Part shown: one piece after another, positions 41,562 through 50,011 of the stretch
How the letters are laid out: each line of letters starts with the position of its first letter
Numbering within the stretch: the first letter of the stretch is position 1
Translations under genes and position numbers: made by a program
Source of the DNA: Microglena sp. YARC
Lineage: Eukaryota > Chlorophyta > Chlorophyceae > Chlamydomonadales > Chlamydomonadaceae
Direction of reading: 5' to 3'
Assembly: GCA_022414725.1 (NCBI GenBank)
Contig: CM039462.1
Location: forward strand, 39,297,186 to 39,361,185
DNA length: 64,000 bases
The notes under the pieces: model-generated
What the model saw: the letters and a program-made list of their open reading frames with translations, nothing else
Told to the model about the DNA's origin: nothing
Database searches by the model: none

Positions 41562-43571
41562 ATGGGGGTAGTGCAAGACAAAGGAGATGACGAAATTAAC
41601 ATCAGCGTCGTCAAGAAGACGCTTAATTCTCTGTGCATGGATGTATCGAGGCATCAGATCTCCTCAAGGATACAAAGCATGGTACTCTTAATCAACCACG
41701 CAGTTGCAGAGGCATACTTATTCGCAAACTTTCATATCACAAGATGCCTCGATGATGGAGACTTTGACGTCAAGCAGTTGCCACACCTGGATCGGAACTT
41801 TTATTACAGGTGCCTCCTTGCGGTATCGACCTCCAATGTTCGAAAGGATACTCTGGGCCAGAGCTTCAATGATACCATGGTTGCTTTCGACGCCCTAAGA
41901 CCTGCAGGATACGTGAAGGTGGACGTTCGTCCTTGGGGACAAGTAATCGCAGACGTCTCAATACAAATGGCGACGATGGCGTGCAACAGCGTCTGGGCAA
42001 ACGTGGACAGGGTCGTTATCAAGTACCTGCGCTTGAAACATCCCTCTTTGAAGAAACATTTCAAGAAGATTGTCAAAGCGGTGGTCCTGTACCCAGAATC
42101 GAAAATCGACACAATCATCCCAGAGGGCCTCGTGCATGCGATCCACATCAAAGAGGTTGTCAGTCACTTGAGGGCTCTCTTTCCGCTGCCAAGAGGGAAG
42201 CAGTTCAACACTAGAGCGCACCTGACAATGCGATTGTTCCATCACGTGCTTACAGAGTTGGGAAAGGTCGGACGAGTGGATCCGAAAGATAAAAAAACAA
42301 GAAAAAGTCACCCCCGTCTGTTCAGTATCCTTCCTCGCAAGAACGGCTTCACAATTTCGTACGTCCCGATATCTTCCATGACTTTCATGAAGCTTCTCAG
42401 CATGGGTGATTCGCCACTCGAGAACGTCTCTGGCGATGGACGTTACGAGAACCATACAATGCTGTGGCGAAAGTACTTTAATGTCCAAGGTCTTGAGACG
42501 AAAAGGTCTCGCTTTGACAACCGAATCCTCAGCGACGGTAAAGGGGTATCCGTCCAAATGAAGCAGAAGGGTAAAGAAGAGGTCGTTGAAGAAGGAGAAA
42601 ACGCAGGCTATCCAAAGGACGCAAATATAGTAGAGTGCAAGGACGCAGTGGGTGCGCTGCGTGTCGGAGTAGACCCTGGAATGACAGATATCGTCACGGT
42701 AGCATCTTCTGCAGGTCGCATCGAGTCTTTCAGCTCGGCTCGCTTTAGCGAAGTTGCTGGGTACAATACAAGCAAGCGTCGCACCTACAAATGGAATGAC
42801 GAGACTCAAGACCTCGTGAAGTCCATTCCATCGCCTAATACGAGCAACATGTCCGACCTGCAGGACCATGTCAGAGCTTATCTCAAAGCGCTCCCGATCC
42901 TCCTACAACACAGAGCCAACAAAGGCTATCGATCTATGCGATTCTTTCGATACGTTGGTAAACAGAAGACGATTGAAAAGGTATGCGATGTGATTGCACC
43001 AAGGGCACAGACGACCGTTGTTGGCTTCGGCAACTGGTCCAACCAAGGGTATGGTATCAGTCGTTCATGTTCTGGGCCCATCAAAGATATCAGGAGGTGC
43101 CTCTCACGTCGTAAGAATGTTTTGTTCAAAAACGTCGACGAACGCAACACTTCTTGTAAATGTCACGGATGCTTCCAGAGGCTTGTCAACATGAAGGCAG
43201 ACAGCGTAGTCTGGCGCGGAGTTTGCAAAGAGTCCCCAATCGACGGGTCTATAACTGTTGAGAAGCAGAAGATGGTGGTGAAGAACGTCAAGGTCCACAA
43301 AGTACTGCACTGTAGAGACAGTGTCAAAAGCGCATCATCCAATGTGCGCTGTGGTGCAACCTGGAACCGAGATGTGAACGCTGCCAAGAACATTCTTCTG
43401 CTTCTGACAACGTGGATGGACGGGAGAGAGCGACCTGAGGCATTCTGTGTTCCCTCGCCTCCCCCCAAAACCACAGTTTCCATCGAGGCGAGTGTGAGCG
43501 CTAAACCGACCGACCCACCTGGGTTTGTCAGCAGCTTGCATTGTTATCCTTTGGGCCAGCTTAAATGCTGA
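41562..43571 (+). CDS. Fanzor, TnpB-like RNA-guided nuclease, 669 aa, intact
   Basis: A complete frame with the C-terminal catalytic region of TnpB/Fanzor. RuvC-I is VGVDPGMTDIVT (Asp 371). A GFGNW segment stands where TnpB has its RuvC-II Glu, and the alternative Glu is in VDERNTSCKCHGC (Glu 527), about 40 residues later as described for Fanzors. A zinc-finger Cys set spans CKCHGC...VRCGATW, and RuvC-III is WNRDVNAAKNI (Asp 604). The N-terminal half holds the RNFYYRCLLAVST segment shared with element 1. Fanzors cleave DNA guided by an RNA from the element's 3' end. The tail is Pro-rich. The first ATG (41562) was chosen; a GTG at 41511 would add 17 residues. A transposase stub lies upstream, and no DDE gene is intact nearby. 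Confidence 0.85.
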   Translation: MGVVQDKGDDEINISVVKKTLNSLCMDVSRHQISSRIQSMVLLINHAVAEAYLFANFHITRCLDDGDFDVKQLPHLDRNFYYRCLLAVSTSNVRKDTLGQSFNDTMVAFDALRPAGYVKVDVRPWGQVIADVSIQMATMACNSVWANVDRVVIKYLRLKHPSLKKHFKKIVKAVVLYPESKIDTIIPEGLVHAIHIKEVVSHLRALFPLPRGKQFNTRAHLTMRLFHHVLTELGKVGRVDPKDKKTRKSHPRLFSILPRKNGFTISYVPISSMTFMKLLSMGDSPLENVSGDGRYENHTMLWRKYFNVQGLETKRSRFDNRILSDGKGVSVQMKQKGKEEVVEEGENAGYPKDANIVECKDAVGALRVGVDPGMTDIVTVASSAGRIESFSSARFSEVAGYNTSKRRTYKWNDETQDLVKSIPSPNTSNMSDLQDHVRAYLKALPILLQHRANKGYRSMRFFRYVGKQKTIEKVCDVIAPRAQTTVVGFGNWSNQGYGISRSCSGPIKDIRRCLSRRKNVLFKNVDERNTSCKCHGCFQRLVNMKADSVVWRGVCKESPIDGSITVEKQKMVVKNVKVHKVLHCRDSVKSASSNVRCGATWNRDVNAAKNILLLLTTWMDGRERPEAFCVPSPPPKTTVSIEASVSAKPTDPPGFVSSLHCYPLGQLKC

Positions 43572-43944
43572 AATACAGAGATGAAGGGCAAAAATATGTA
43601 CTCGCCTTTAGCTGATCTACCCAATTGGGTTCAAGGGTCACCGGTAGGGCGTCTCACAAATTGCGTCTCCGACTGTAATACACCGCCTCAACAAAATAGC
43701 GTTAACGAGAAGCAAGAGACACCATCTCATCATTCACACACACGCTCCACAATCCAACGAGAAAACGTGGACCCCCCCCTGCGTGACGACAATGTTCGTC
43801 TCCAACATTTTACGATCCTGACTTGCTAATGCTTTCCATGCCCTCCAAACGAAGTATAAAGAGGATCCGATATGTGTTAGGTATCAGCTTTGTTCCTCTC
43901 ATTTCTTGTTGACCCACCACCCCATCCTAATTTCCCCTATACCA
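43572..43944. other. Fanzor 3' flank and promoter region
   Basis: It holds a GCGTCTCCGACTGTA sequence at 43664-43678 resembling the terminal sequence near 41048-41087, so it may be the right end of the Fanzor element. The 100 bases before it are where a Fanzor guide RNA could be encoded. A TATAAAGAGG sequence at 43856 precedes the gene at 43945. No convincing protein gene. Confidence 0.4.
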
Positions 43945-44775
43945 ATGACTACTACGTCCAAGTCTGTCGCGAGCGACGTCACCTTCCCTTGCGATGTTGA
44001 CGTGAGCAAGATCACCTTTAGTGCTCCGAAGCAGCTAGACAACGGAGGTCGCAGTATCTTCATCAATTATAACAACCGGAACCTGATTGTACAGACGCCC
44101 ATGATGTCTCTGCCGTTCGGTATCAGCGTGTGGCCCGGAGAGCGGGGGCTACCTGACAAGCACACATTGCAAATGTCCTTCGCTGGACGGGACACAAACC
44201 AGGGCGTCCAGGATTTTTTCGACATGCTGGAGCGCATTTCTGAGCACGTGATCGACAATGCATTGGAGAACTCTACCGCGTGGTTCAAGAAGAAGTACCC
44301 CTCTCGTGATGTGGTGGCCGACATGTTCACCCCATCGATCCGGTACAGCAAGGACAAAGATACCGGCGAGTTGTCGACGATGTACCCTCCCAACTTTAAG
44401 CTGAACCTCCCCTTCGTAGATGGCGCTTTCCGGTTCCCTGTGTACGGAGGCGATCGCGAGCCTCTCGACCTCAATGAGATCCTCGGGAGCCCTAAGCGTG
44501 GCAAGGGTGCGCGCGTGTCCGCCATCATCCATCTTCAGTCGATCTGGTCCGTGGGACTGAACAAATCCTTCGGTGTCACGTGGAAGGTCTGCCAGCTGCG
44601 CATGATCATGCCTGCCAACCTCGACGGCTACGCGTTCATGCCCACCGATGATGACCTGTACCTCAACGAAAACAACGTCAAGAAGAAGAACTCTGATGAT
44701 GAGGAGGAGGAGGAGGAGGAGGAACAGAACGAGGACAACGCCACGAAGAACGGAGACGAGATTCTGTTCATGTAA
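43945..44775 (+). CDS. Conserved giant-virus protein (DUF5871-like), 276 aa
   Basis: A complete frame with a beta-rich fold: VSKITFSAPKQLDNGGR, PFGISVWPGE, and a C-terminal SIWSVGLNKSFGVTWKVCQLRM segment followed by an acidic Glu tail encoded by GAG repeats. The pattern resembles a family conserved in algal and amoebal giant viruses that I believe is DUF5871; its role is not settled, and single-stranded DNA binding has been considered likely for similar proteins. ATG at 43945, preceded by TATAAAG about 90 bases upstream. It lies between the Fanzor and the packaging ATPase. Confidence 0.5.
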   Translation: MTTTSKSVASDVTFPCDVDVSKITFSAPKQLDNGGRSIFINYNNRNLIVQTPMMSLPFGISVWPGERGLPDKHTLQMSFAGRDTNQGVQDFFDMLERISEHVIDNALENSTAWFKKKYPSRDVVADMFTPSIRYSKDKDTGELSTMYPPNFKLNLPFVDGAFRFPVYGGDREPLDLNEILGSPKRGKGARVSAIIHLQSIWSVGLNKSFGVTWKVCQLRMIMPANLDGYAFMPTDDDLYLNENNVKKKNSDDEEEEEEEEQNEDNATKNGDEILFM

Positions 44776-45668
44776 ATGATATGATTGATCAGGACACGTG
44801 TATCAGGACATGGTTTTCTTGACACTAATTTGTGTTTGTTGTTTCCCCCCTTTCCTTGTAAATAAGTTCGTTTGTCATACTGTTTCTTCGAGTCTCCTCC
44901 CTCTTCATCCGAATCTTCACCATCGTCCCACTTTTGTTTGGTCCTTCTAGCGAGTTCCCACACCTCCTTTGACCCGAGTTTGAATTGGTCATGTGGCTCG
45001 GCCTTGTACCAAAAAACCTGGTCCTCAAGTTTGTTCGATTGCACATTGTTGTTGATCACAAGGCACTCGTAGTTCTCGGTGCACTGGTCCATGACTTGGC
45101 AAAACATGTCGAACGATGGGAACATGCCCGCGTAATTATCGTAGATACGTTTTCGGTTGGAGACGACGTTCTCACGAAGGATGAATACGTAGTCGATGTT
45201 CGTTCGAAGATTAGGGGGGATGCCCATCGGATGTTGCATCGTGATCATGAACATGATAGGGAGGTGACGACCGTTCATGAACAGATAGCGGATGCCCGTG
45301 TCGCTTGCCCACGTCTTGTCAAAAAGACAGTCGTCCAGAATCAAGAAAGCGCGCGTGTCTATATTGGATGAACCGTACACCTGTATTTGTTTGTCTACCT
45401 TCCGAGCTAACAACTTTTGTCGCTTTATCACTTTATCGATGATATCCGGAGAGAACTCGTCGTGGATAAACATGTGCGGAATCATGTTGCCGTAGAACTT
45501 GTTGGACTCCTCTGTAGGCGAAATGACGGTCCCGATAGGGATTGCTCGGTTGTGAAAGAGAATATCTCGCACTAGGAAGGACTTGCCGGTCTCTCTCTTT
45601 CCTATCAATACAATCACCTTGTCATGGCGGATATCCGTAATGTCGAACTTCTTCAATGGAAGCTGCAT
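44628..45668 (-). CDS. A32-type DNA packaging ATPase
   Basis: A viral genome packaging ATPase of the FtsK/HerA-like superfamily. Walker A is GKRETGKS (residues 23-30) and Walker B is FLILDD (108-113), followed by the MFMITMQHPMGIPPNLRTN segment with the sensor region typical of NCLDV A32 proteins. It would drive DNA into the capsid. The last 65 residues of the frame as read run antisense through the 3' end of the neighbouring gene and are Ser/Phe-rich. One G fewer in the GGGGGG run near 44845 would end the protein at about 44825, which is more likely. About 280 residues is then the usual length. Confidence 0.9.
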   Translation of the reverse strand: MQLPLKKFDITDIRHDKVIVLIGKRETGKSFLVRDILFHNRAIPIGTVISPTEESNKFYGNMIPHMFIHDEFSPDIIDKVIKRQKLLARKVDKQIQVYGSSNIDTRAFLILDDCLFDKTWASDTGIRYLFMNGRHLPIMFMITMQHPMGIPPNLRTNIDYVFILRENVVSNRKRIYDNYAGMFPSFDMFCQVMDQCTENYECLVINNNVQSNKLEDQVFWYKAEPHDQFKLGSKEVWELARRTKQKWDDGEDSDEEGGDSKKQYDKRTYLQGKGGNNKHKLVSRKPCPDTRVLINHIIYMNRISSPFFVALSSFCSSSSSSSSSSEFFFLTLFSLRYRSSSVGMNA

Positions 45669-45788
45669 TCATGCGTTATATCTTATTTCTTTTTTTTTTT
45701 CCGAATCCTCTTGCAACCGCACCACGCTTCATTTAAAATACAGTATAAATGTTTAAAAATACGTTGAACATGTTGCAACCTCATCAGA

Positions 45789-46283
45789 ATGGACGACCTT
45801 AAATTCCGTGATGTGGAGAAGAAACGATTGAGGTACAAGTTTGTCCGCACACGCGATGAATTGCAGAGCATGACGTTCACGATTGCGTCCATGATGGTCC
45901 GCGATGAAGGTGTCGTTGCCGTAGTGGTGATCTGCAATCCCAAATCGGACCGGTACAACGTCAACATTACCAAGGCACTCAAGCTGTACGACATCGTGGG
46001 GTCCACGTTGACGGTCAGGCCTGGGATACGCCGAGCCGCCGTGTACACATCGCAAACGCTTGCGTTCAGTAGCTCACGCTCTCAATCGCAAATGGTAGTG
46101 AACGCAGGAGACTACGTCGTCCAGGAAACGGACGGTGTCGGATATTATATTGTGAATAAGGAGACGTTCGAAGACACGTACGAGTTCGTCCCAGACAACA
46201 TCCCAACGATGCTGGCTGGTTTCGTGGCAAAAACATTATGCCTCAGAAACACTGACAATTCGAAAGTGGTGCCTAAAATGTGA
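45789..46283 (+). CDS. Hypothetical protein with PGDYG-like segment, 164 aa
   Basis: A complete frame. The C-terminal half contains AGDYVVQETDGVGYYIVNKETFEDTYEF, which resembles the PGDYG-type small domain. The N-terminal half is alpha/beta without recognised motifs. It is divergent from the packaging ATPase (120 bases between starts) and 43 bases upstream of RPB5 on the same strand. Function unknown. Confidence 0.45.
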   Translation: MDDLKFRDVEKKRLRYKFVRTRDELQSMTFTIASMMVRDEGVVAVVVICNPKSDRYNVNITKALKLYDIVGSTLTVRPGIRRAAVYTSQTLAFSSSRSQSQMVVNAGDYVVQETDGVGYYIVNKETFEDTYEFVPDNIPTMLAGFVAKTLCLRNTDNSKVVPKM

Positions 46284-46326
46284 GCGAGTGTAAAGCAAAT
46301 AACTAAAGAATTTATTAATAACAAAA

Positions 46327-47202
46327 ATGTTGGACAAACAGGTCCGCAAGAGCTTCACGGTAATATGCGAGATGCTCGTCGACAGAGGGGAGACGTTATC
46401 CATTGAGGAGACCGCCCCGATCGCGCTCGACCTGCACGCCAGAGCCGTCACCCCATCATCGGGGGGCGTCTTCCACGTCGACCTTCCAGGAGACTGCGGC
46501 TACCGTGTCATCTACAGTCTCAATCAAACGTTCAAGCTCCCCGACGTGAGGAAACTCCTCGCCCCCCTCGAAAATAATGTAGGGAAGGACGCGGCAGTTG
46601 CCAGACGGAACGATGATGAAGATGAAGATGAGGATTTTGTGGGGGATATCGAAGAAGATGACGTCATTATGGAGGAAGGAGGAGACACCGAGAATGACAA
46701 CAACGATATTAATGAAAAGGCGTTGTCCGAAGCGGACTCTTATACCACCAAGATGGGTGGTGGCGACAGTCAGAATCAGCATCAACAACGTGGTGGAGGA
46801 GGCAACAACATTCGAGAGGTTATTTTGGTGACTCGCGAGAAGGTATTGAGCACAAGTCGGAGGGGTCTAGATGAGAGCATTCGTCGCCACGTGCAGTTTT
46901 TCTGTCTCTCCGAACTGCAGTTCAACATCTCTCGTCACGAGTTGGTGCCCCGCCACGAACCCATCCGCGACGAGAACGTGATTGAGCAACTCGTCGCACG
47001 ATACCGCGTCAAGTCGAGGTACCACTTTCCGATTATCGCGTGCTCTGACCCGATGGCACGGTACCTAGATCTGCGTCCTGGCCATTTGGTTCGCATCGTG
47101 CGCTTCTCTCCGGATGTGGGCATGTACGCCCCCTACAGGTGCTGCGCCGTCGCTAACACGCACACGACTGCGCCGCCTGAGGAAACGTTGAAGAACTCTT
47201 GA
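46327..47202 (+). CDS. RNA polymerase subunit RPB5 homologue, 291 aa
   Basis: The C-terminal 75 residues match the conserved assembly domain of RPB5: HELVPRHEPI, then LVARYRVKSRYHFPII, DPMARYLDLRPGHLVRIVR and YRCCAV. This domain contacts the largest subunit. The N-terminal half is diverged and an acidic/Gln-rich insert (residues about 95-155) separates the halves, making it longer than the cellular protein (~215). Complete frame with ATG at 46327, 43 bases after the preceding gene and after an AT-rich AAGAATTTATTAATAAC stretch. Confidence 0.85.
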   Translation: MLDKQVRKSFTVICEMLVDRGETLSIEETAPIALDLHARAVTPSSGGVFHVDLPGDCGYRVIYSLNQTFKLPDVRKLLAPLENNVGKDAAVARRNDDEDEDEDFVGDIEEDDVIMEEGGDTENDNNDINEKALSEADSYTTKMGGGDSQNQHQQRGGGGNNIREVILVTREKVLSTSRRGLDESIRRHVQFFCLSELQFNISRHELVPRHEPIRDENVIEQLVARYRVKSRYHFPIIACSDPMARYLDLRPGHLVRIVRFSPDVGMYAPYRCCAVANTHTTAPPEETLKNS

Positions 47203-47204
47203 AG

Positions 47205-48776
47205 ATGAAAAAAAACACGTTCCATTGTAAAGCAACCCTCGACATGCCAAATGGTGGAGTTAAACAAGACGATTCATGTGATGTATTATGCACTTGGATC
47301 GGACGAAATATAAATAGATCAAATGGAGGCAATAAAGCCATGTGTAAAAGCCTGCTTGATATCATGTCGTCTCTGTCCCTGCACAAATCCACAAGAAAAC
47401 ATAGAAAAATAAATACGTTCGCCTGCATGGGCGCCGTATTTCTTAGGTCAGAAGCGGTAGCCATGGATGCGAGGGCCAATGGTCAGAGCAAGATATCGTG
47501 CAATAACTTCGAAATAGACGTATCTGGTGCTTCTGATGTGGTCACCGTTTTGGAGTTGCTGTCCAAGGGAACCTCCCTGAACGTAAGAGCATTGGTGGGG
47601 CTTTGGCTGATTCACTTGTTGATTGAGAACGTCGTTGTACATATCAGGCCAGACCGTGTAGCGACCGCATTGCGTAGAACAGCATCGTCTTTAGCATCCG
47701 CCTCATCGTCATCATTTGCCAGGCATGTTACTGTAGCTCGGCGTGTGAACGAACACTTGAGGTGGTTTGATCAATTGGGTTCCGAACGCGTCATTATGCG
47801 TCCGAAATGGCTTGTGGGATGCGTATCTAAGCTTCCACGTGAGTTGGAAGAGGTTGCGGTGCGTGCGTTGACACTCGTAATGGCGATCGTCCTTGTTAAT
47901 TCTAAAACTAAATGCCACCGCGACAACAACACATTATCACTTGAAATGCTTGTGTACGAAATAATCGGTTCTAAGTATCGCACTCTTCTCACTGGAGGGG
48001 CAGGTGATTCTGAAGAACATCATTCTATTTCCATTTTGATGCCCCCATTATTAAGCGTTTCATCTCAATTATCACGATCTCAATCAGGAATATCATCTCA
48101 ATTATCACGATCTCAATCAGAGATATCGTATAAATCAGGTATGTCTTCGCAGTCTCGAATATCGCAATCATCTTCATTTGTAACCGAGTCTGCTGACGGT
48201 CGCCAGGTCGTTTTCACGGACATCGCTTCCCCTGCGAGCGTGGAAAATCTGTCCGCGTCTATCTTGAAGTACGTGCGACGCATAGCCTCTCGCTGGCCTG
48301 ACAAAATTGATTCCACGAAGATAGAGATCGTTAATCATGAGAATGATGTATTAATCAAGTGTTGTTTCTATATTGCAACCCTAAAAGATTGCAAGACACT
48401 TGAGTTCTTTGTAACTGACAAATCCAAACACACATTGTTCCCACCAATGGCCTCCGTCATGTACGCGTACTACTACATCCAAGAAATCAGCAAGGCTGTG
48501 GGTACCAAAATATGGAACATTGTTACTAATAATTCCGGTAGTAACACACAACAACCAAGCAAGTCGGATACCATGGATAATGTTGCCACCGAATTCAACA
48601 ATCGAATCAGGAAACTGATCGATGATATAGGCACCGATTTCAATGAAGGTGATCGTCCCAAAATTAACCTCGATGATCTAGTGAAGTCCGTTAACGAAAT
48701 TGTTAAACAAACGAACGAAGACAGAACAGAATTAAGGCCGGGTGATTTGAGTGCTGAAACTAAAAAAAACGCTTGA
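47205..48776 (+). CDS. Hypothetical protein, first part of a probable longer gene
   Basis: An uninterrupted 524-codon frame with no recognised family. A SQLSRSQSGIS tandem repeat lies around residue 285. The ATG at 47205 is two bases after the RPB5 stop, so a later start is possible: a TATAAATA at 47309-47316 could serve ATGs at 47428 or 47463. The frame ends in AAAAAAAA near 48762, directly where the next frame (48751-49452) continues with similar composition, so the two were probably one gene. Function unknown. Confidence 0.45.
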   Translation: MKKNTFHCKATLDMPNGGVKQDDSCDVLCTWIGRNINRSNGGNKAMCKSLLDIMSSLSLHKSTRKHRKINTFACMGAVFLRSEAVAMDARANGQSKISCNNFEIDVSGASDVVTVLELLSKGTSLNVRALVGLWLIHLLIENVVVHIRPDRVATALRRTASSLASASSSSFARHVTVARRVNEHLRWFDQLGSERVIMRPKWLVGCVSKLPRELEEVAVRALTLVMAIVLVNSKTKCHRDNNTLSLEMLVYEIIGSKYRTLLTGGAGDSEEHHSISILMPPLLSVSSQLSRSQSGISSQLSRSQSEISYKSGMSSQSRISQSSSFVTESADGRQVVFTDIASPASVENLSASILKYVRRIASRWPDKIDSTKIEIVNHENDVLIKCCFYIATLKDCKTLEFFVTDKSKHTLFPPMASVMYAYYYIQEISKAVGTKIWNIVTNNSGSNTQQPSKSDTMDNVATEFNNRIRKLIDDIGTDFNEGDRPKINLDDLVKSVNEIVKQTNEDRTELRPGDLSAETKKNA

Positions 48777-49452
48777 AGAGACACTTCCGTCCAGTATGAA
48801 TATCGTCGTGGCAACGACAATAGCTGCCCTTATACTCAATACAAAGATCACTGATGATTCGGATGATTTGCGCACAGCTATCGAAATGTTTGATAGAATC
48901 GTGCGCATGACAGGGCATGACATCTTCAACACCCCAAACGATAACTCAAACACCTTTTCACCGGTTACATCCACCACGAAAAACACAAACCGTCTCGTAA
49001 CAAGAAGTAATTCAAATCACAATACTGCTGTACCAGGTGTTCAAATTAACATAGCATCAACTGACAAAAACGCTAAATCGAATAAAACAATCCTAGTCCC
49101 GACTCAATTGACAATGAGAGGTATTAAACAGAAACCCCTTAATTCATCCCAAAAAGTATTAAAACTATCAAATGACAAAAATGTACCTAATTCATCCCAA
49201 GTCACCCCCATTCAAAAGGTACTAGAACAAAACTCAAATCAACAGGCACACAAACAAGCACAAAAAACATCCACCCAACCCAAACACCAACACAATACTA
49301 ATCTCCAACAGCAAAGTAAAAAAAACCACCAACAACAACAACAAACTCGAAAAGAAGAAGTATTTAAAATACACGAAAATACGATGGAAGAAGACTTTAT
49401 TAACTTCTACACTGTATACGTTCCCGTTTATAAATGGAAAAAGAAATTATAA
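48751..49452 (+). CDS. Probable continuation of the upstream hypothetical gene
   Basis: It continues the upstream frame after the run of eight A with a helical segment (TLEETLPSSMNIVVATTIAA) and then a long Asn/Gln/Ser/Lys-rich low-complexity region, ending in a basic VYVPVYKWKKKL. It is probably not a separate gene. A further shift in the A5 run at 49439 leads into the frame at 49457. Confidence 0.4.
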   Translation: MLKLKKTLEETLPSSMNIVVATTIAALILNTKITDDSDDLRTAIEMFDRIVRMTGHDIFNTPNDNSNTFSPVTSTTKNTNRLVTRSNSNHNTAVPGVQINIASTDKNAKSNKTILVPTQLTMRGIKQKPLNSSQKVLKLSNDKNVPNSSQVTPIQKVLEQNSNQQAHKQAQKTSTQPKHQHNTNLQQQSKKNHQQQQQTRKEEVFKIHENTMEEDFINFYTVYVPVYKWKKKL

Positions 49453-49456
49453 TGTT

Positions 49457-49933
49457 TTGAAATTTAAGAACGGTAGCGAAGAACTAAATTATGATGAAAA
49501 AATATTAGACAATCCAAAAAGAATTCTAAACTTAATAAAAGATCAAAAAAAATATCCAATAGATGTACATGTTATATCTCCGAACTCATATACAAAAGAA
49601 CAGTTAAAACTATCAAATGACACCAACCAACAAACCCAAAATAAATCCACCAACCAACAAAACCACCAAACAAAGACATCACACCAGAAATCAACTCCAC
49701 CCACCAAAACACAACAACAACAAACAAAACTCGAAAATAAGAAGAAAAAAACTGGGAATTGGTGTACCTTTTTACATGTAGTCGGTGGAACAGTAAAATT
49801 AAACTCAAGTCGGAGACACGGAGAATTAAAATGTCTACGATTTCTGATCCATTACTGCATTACTTGCTTAAATAATGGGGATGGCTTTCGTCTCCGGCTG
49901 TATTACAAATCTCATCGACCGGAAAGAAAATAA
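49457..49933 (+). pseudogene. Tail of the same gene, running into transposon remnant
   Basis: About 105 codons continue the composition of the previous frame, including a second Gln/Asn/Lys-rich tract that partly repeats it (QLKLSNDTNQQ against KVLKLSNDKN). From 49779 on the frame reads through the GTCGGTGGAACAGT motif and other repeat remnants, so the original stop appears lost. Confidence 0.4.
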
Positions 49934-49972
49934 TAATTGTCCATGCTTTTTACGTTCCCCGATATCAGTTCC
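49779..49972 (+). repeat. Transposon remnants between genes
   Basis: 49779-49804 is a copy of the TAGTCGGTGGAACAGTAAAA motif, followed by GTCGGAGACACGG. A CGTCTCCGGCTGTATTA sequence lies near 49890. 49932-49965 (AATTGTCCATGC, TTTTACGTTCC, CGATATC) nearly matches the start of the transposase region of element 1 (11769-11802). Confidence 0.6.
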
Positions 49973-50011
49973 AATACGATACGGTATATCTGAAAACCCA
50001 ATATTAAAGAT

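Noticed and set aside
43581..43829. Small + strand frame downstream of the Fanzor
   Set aside because: It runs through the terminal-like repeat and lacks protein-like conservation; more likely element 3' end or guide-RNA region.
44067..44532. Minus-strand frames over the DUF5871-like gene
   Set aside because: Shadow frames of a clearly coding + strand gene.
44628..44824. Genuine 150-base antisense overlap between the packaging ATPase and the DUF5871-like gene
   Set aside because: The overlapping tail is low complexity (poly-Ser) and depends on a six-G run; one G fewer ends the ATPase normally.
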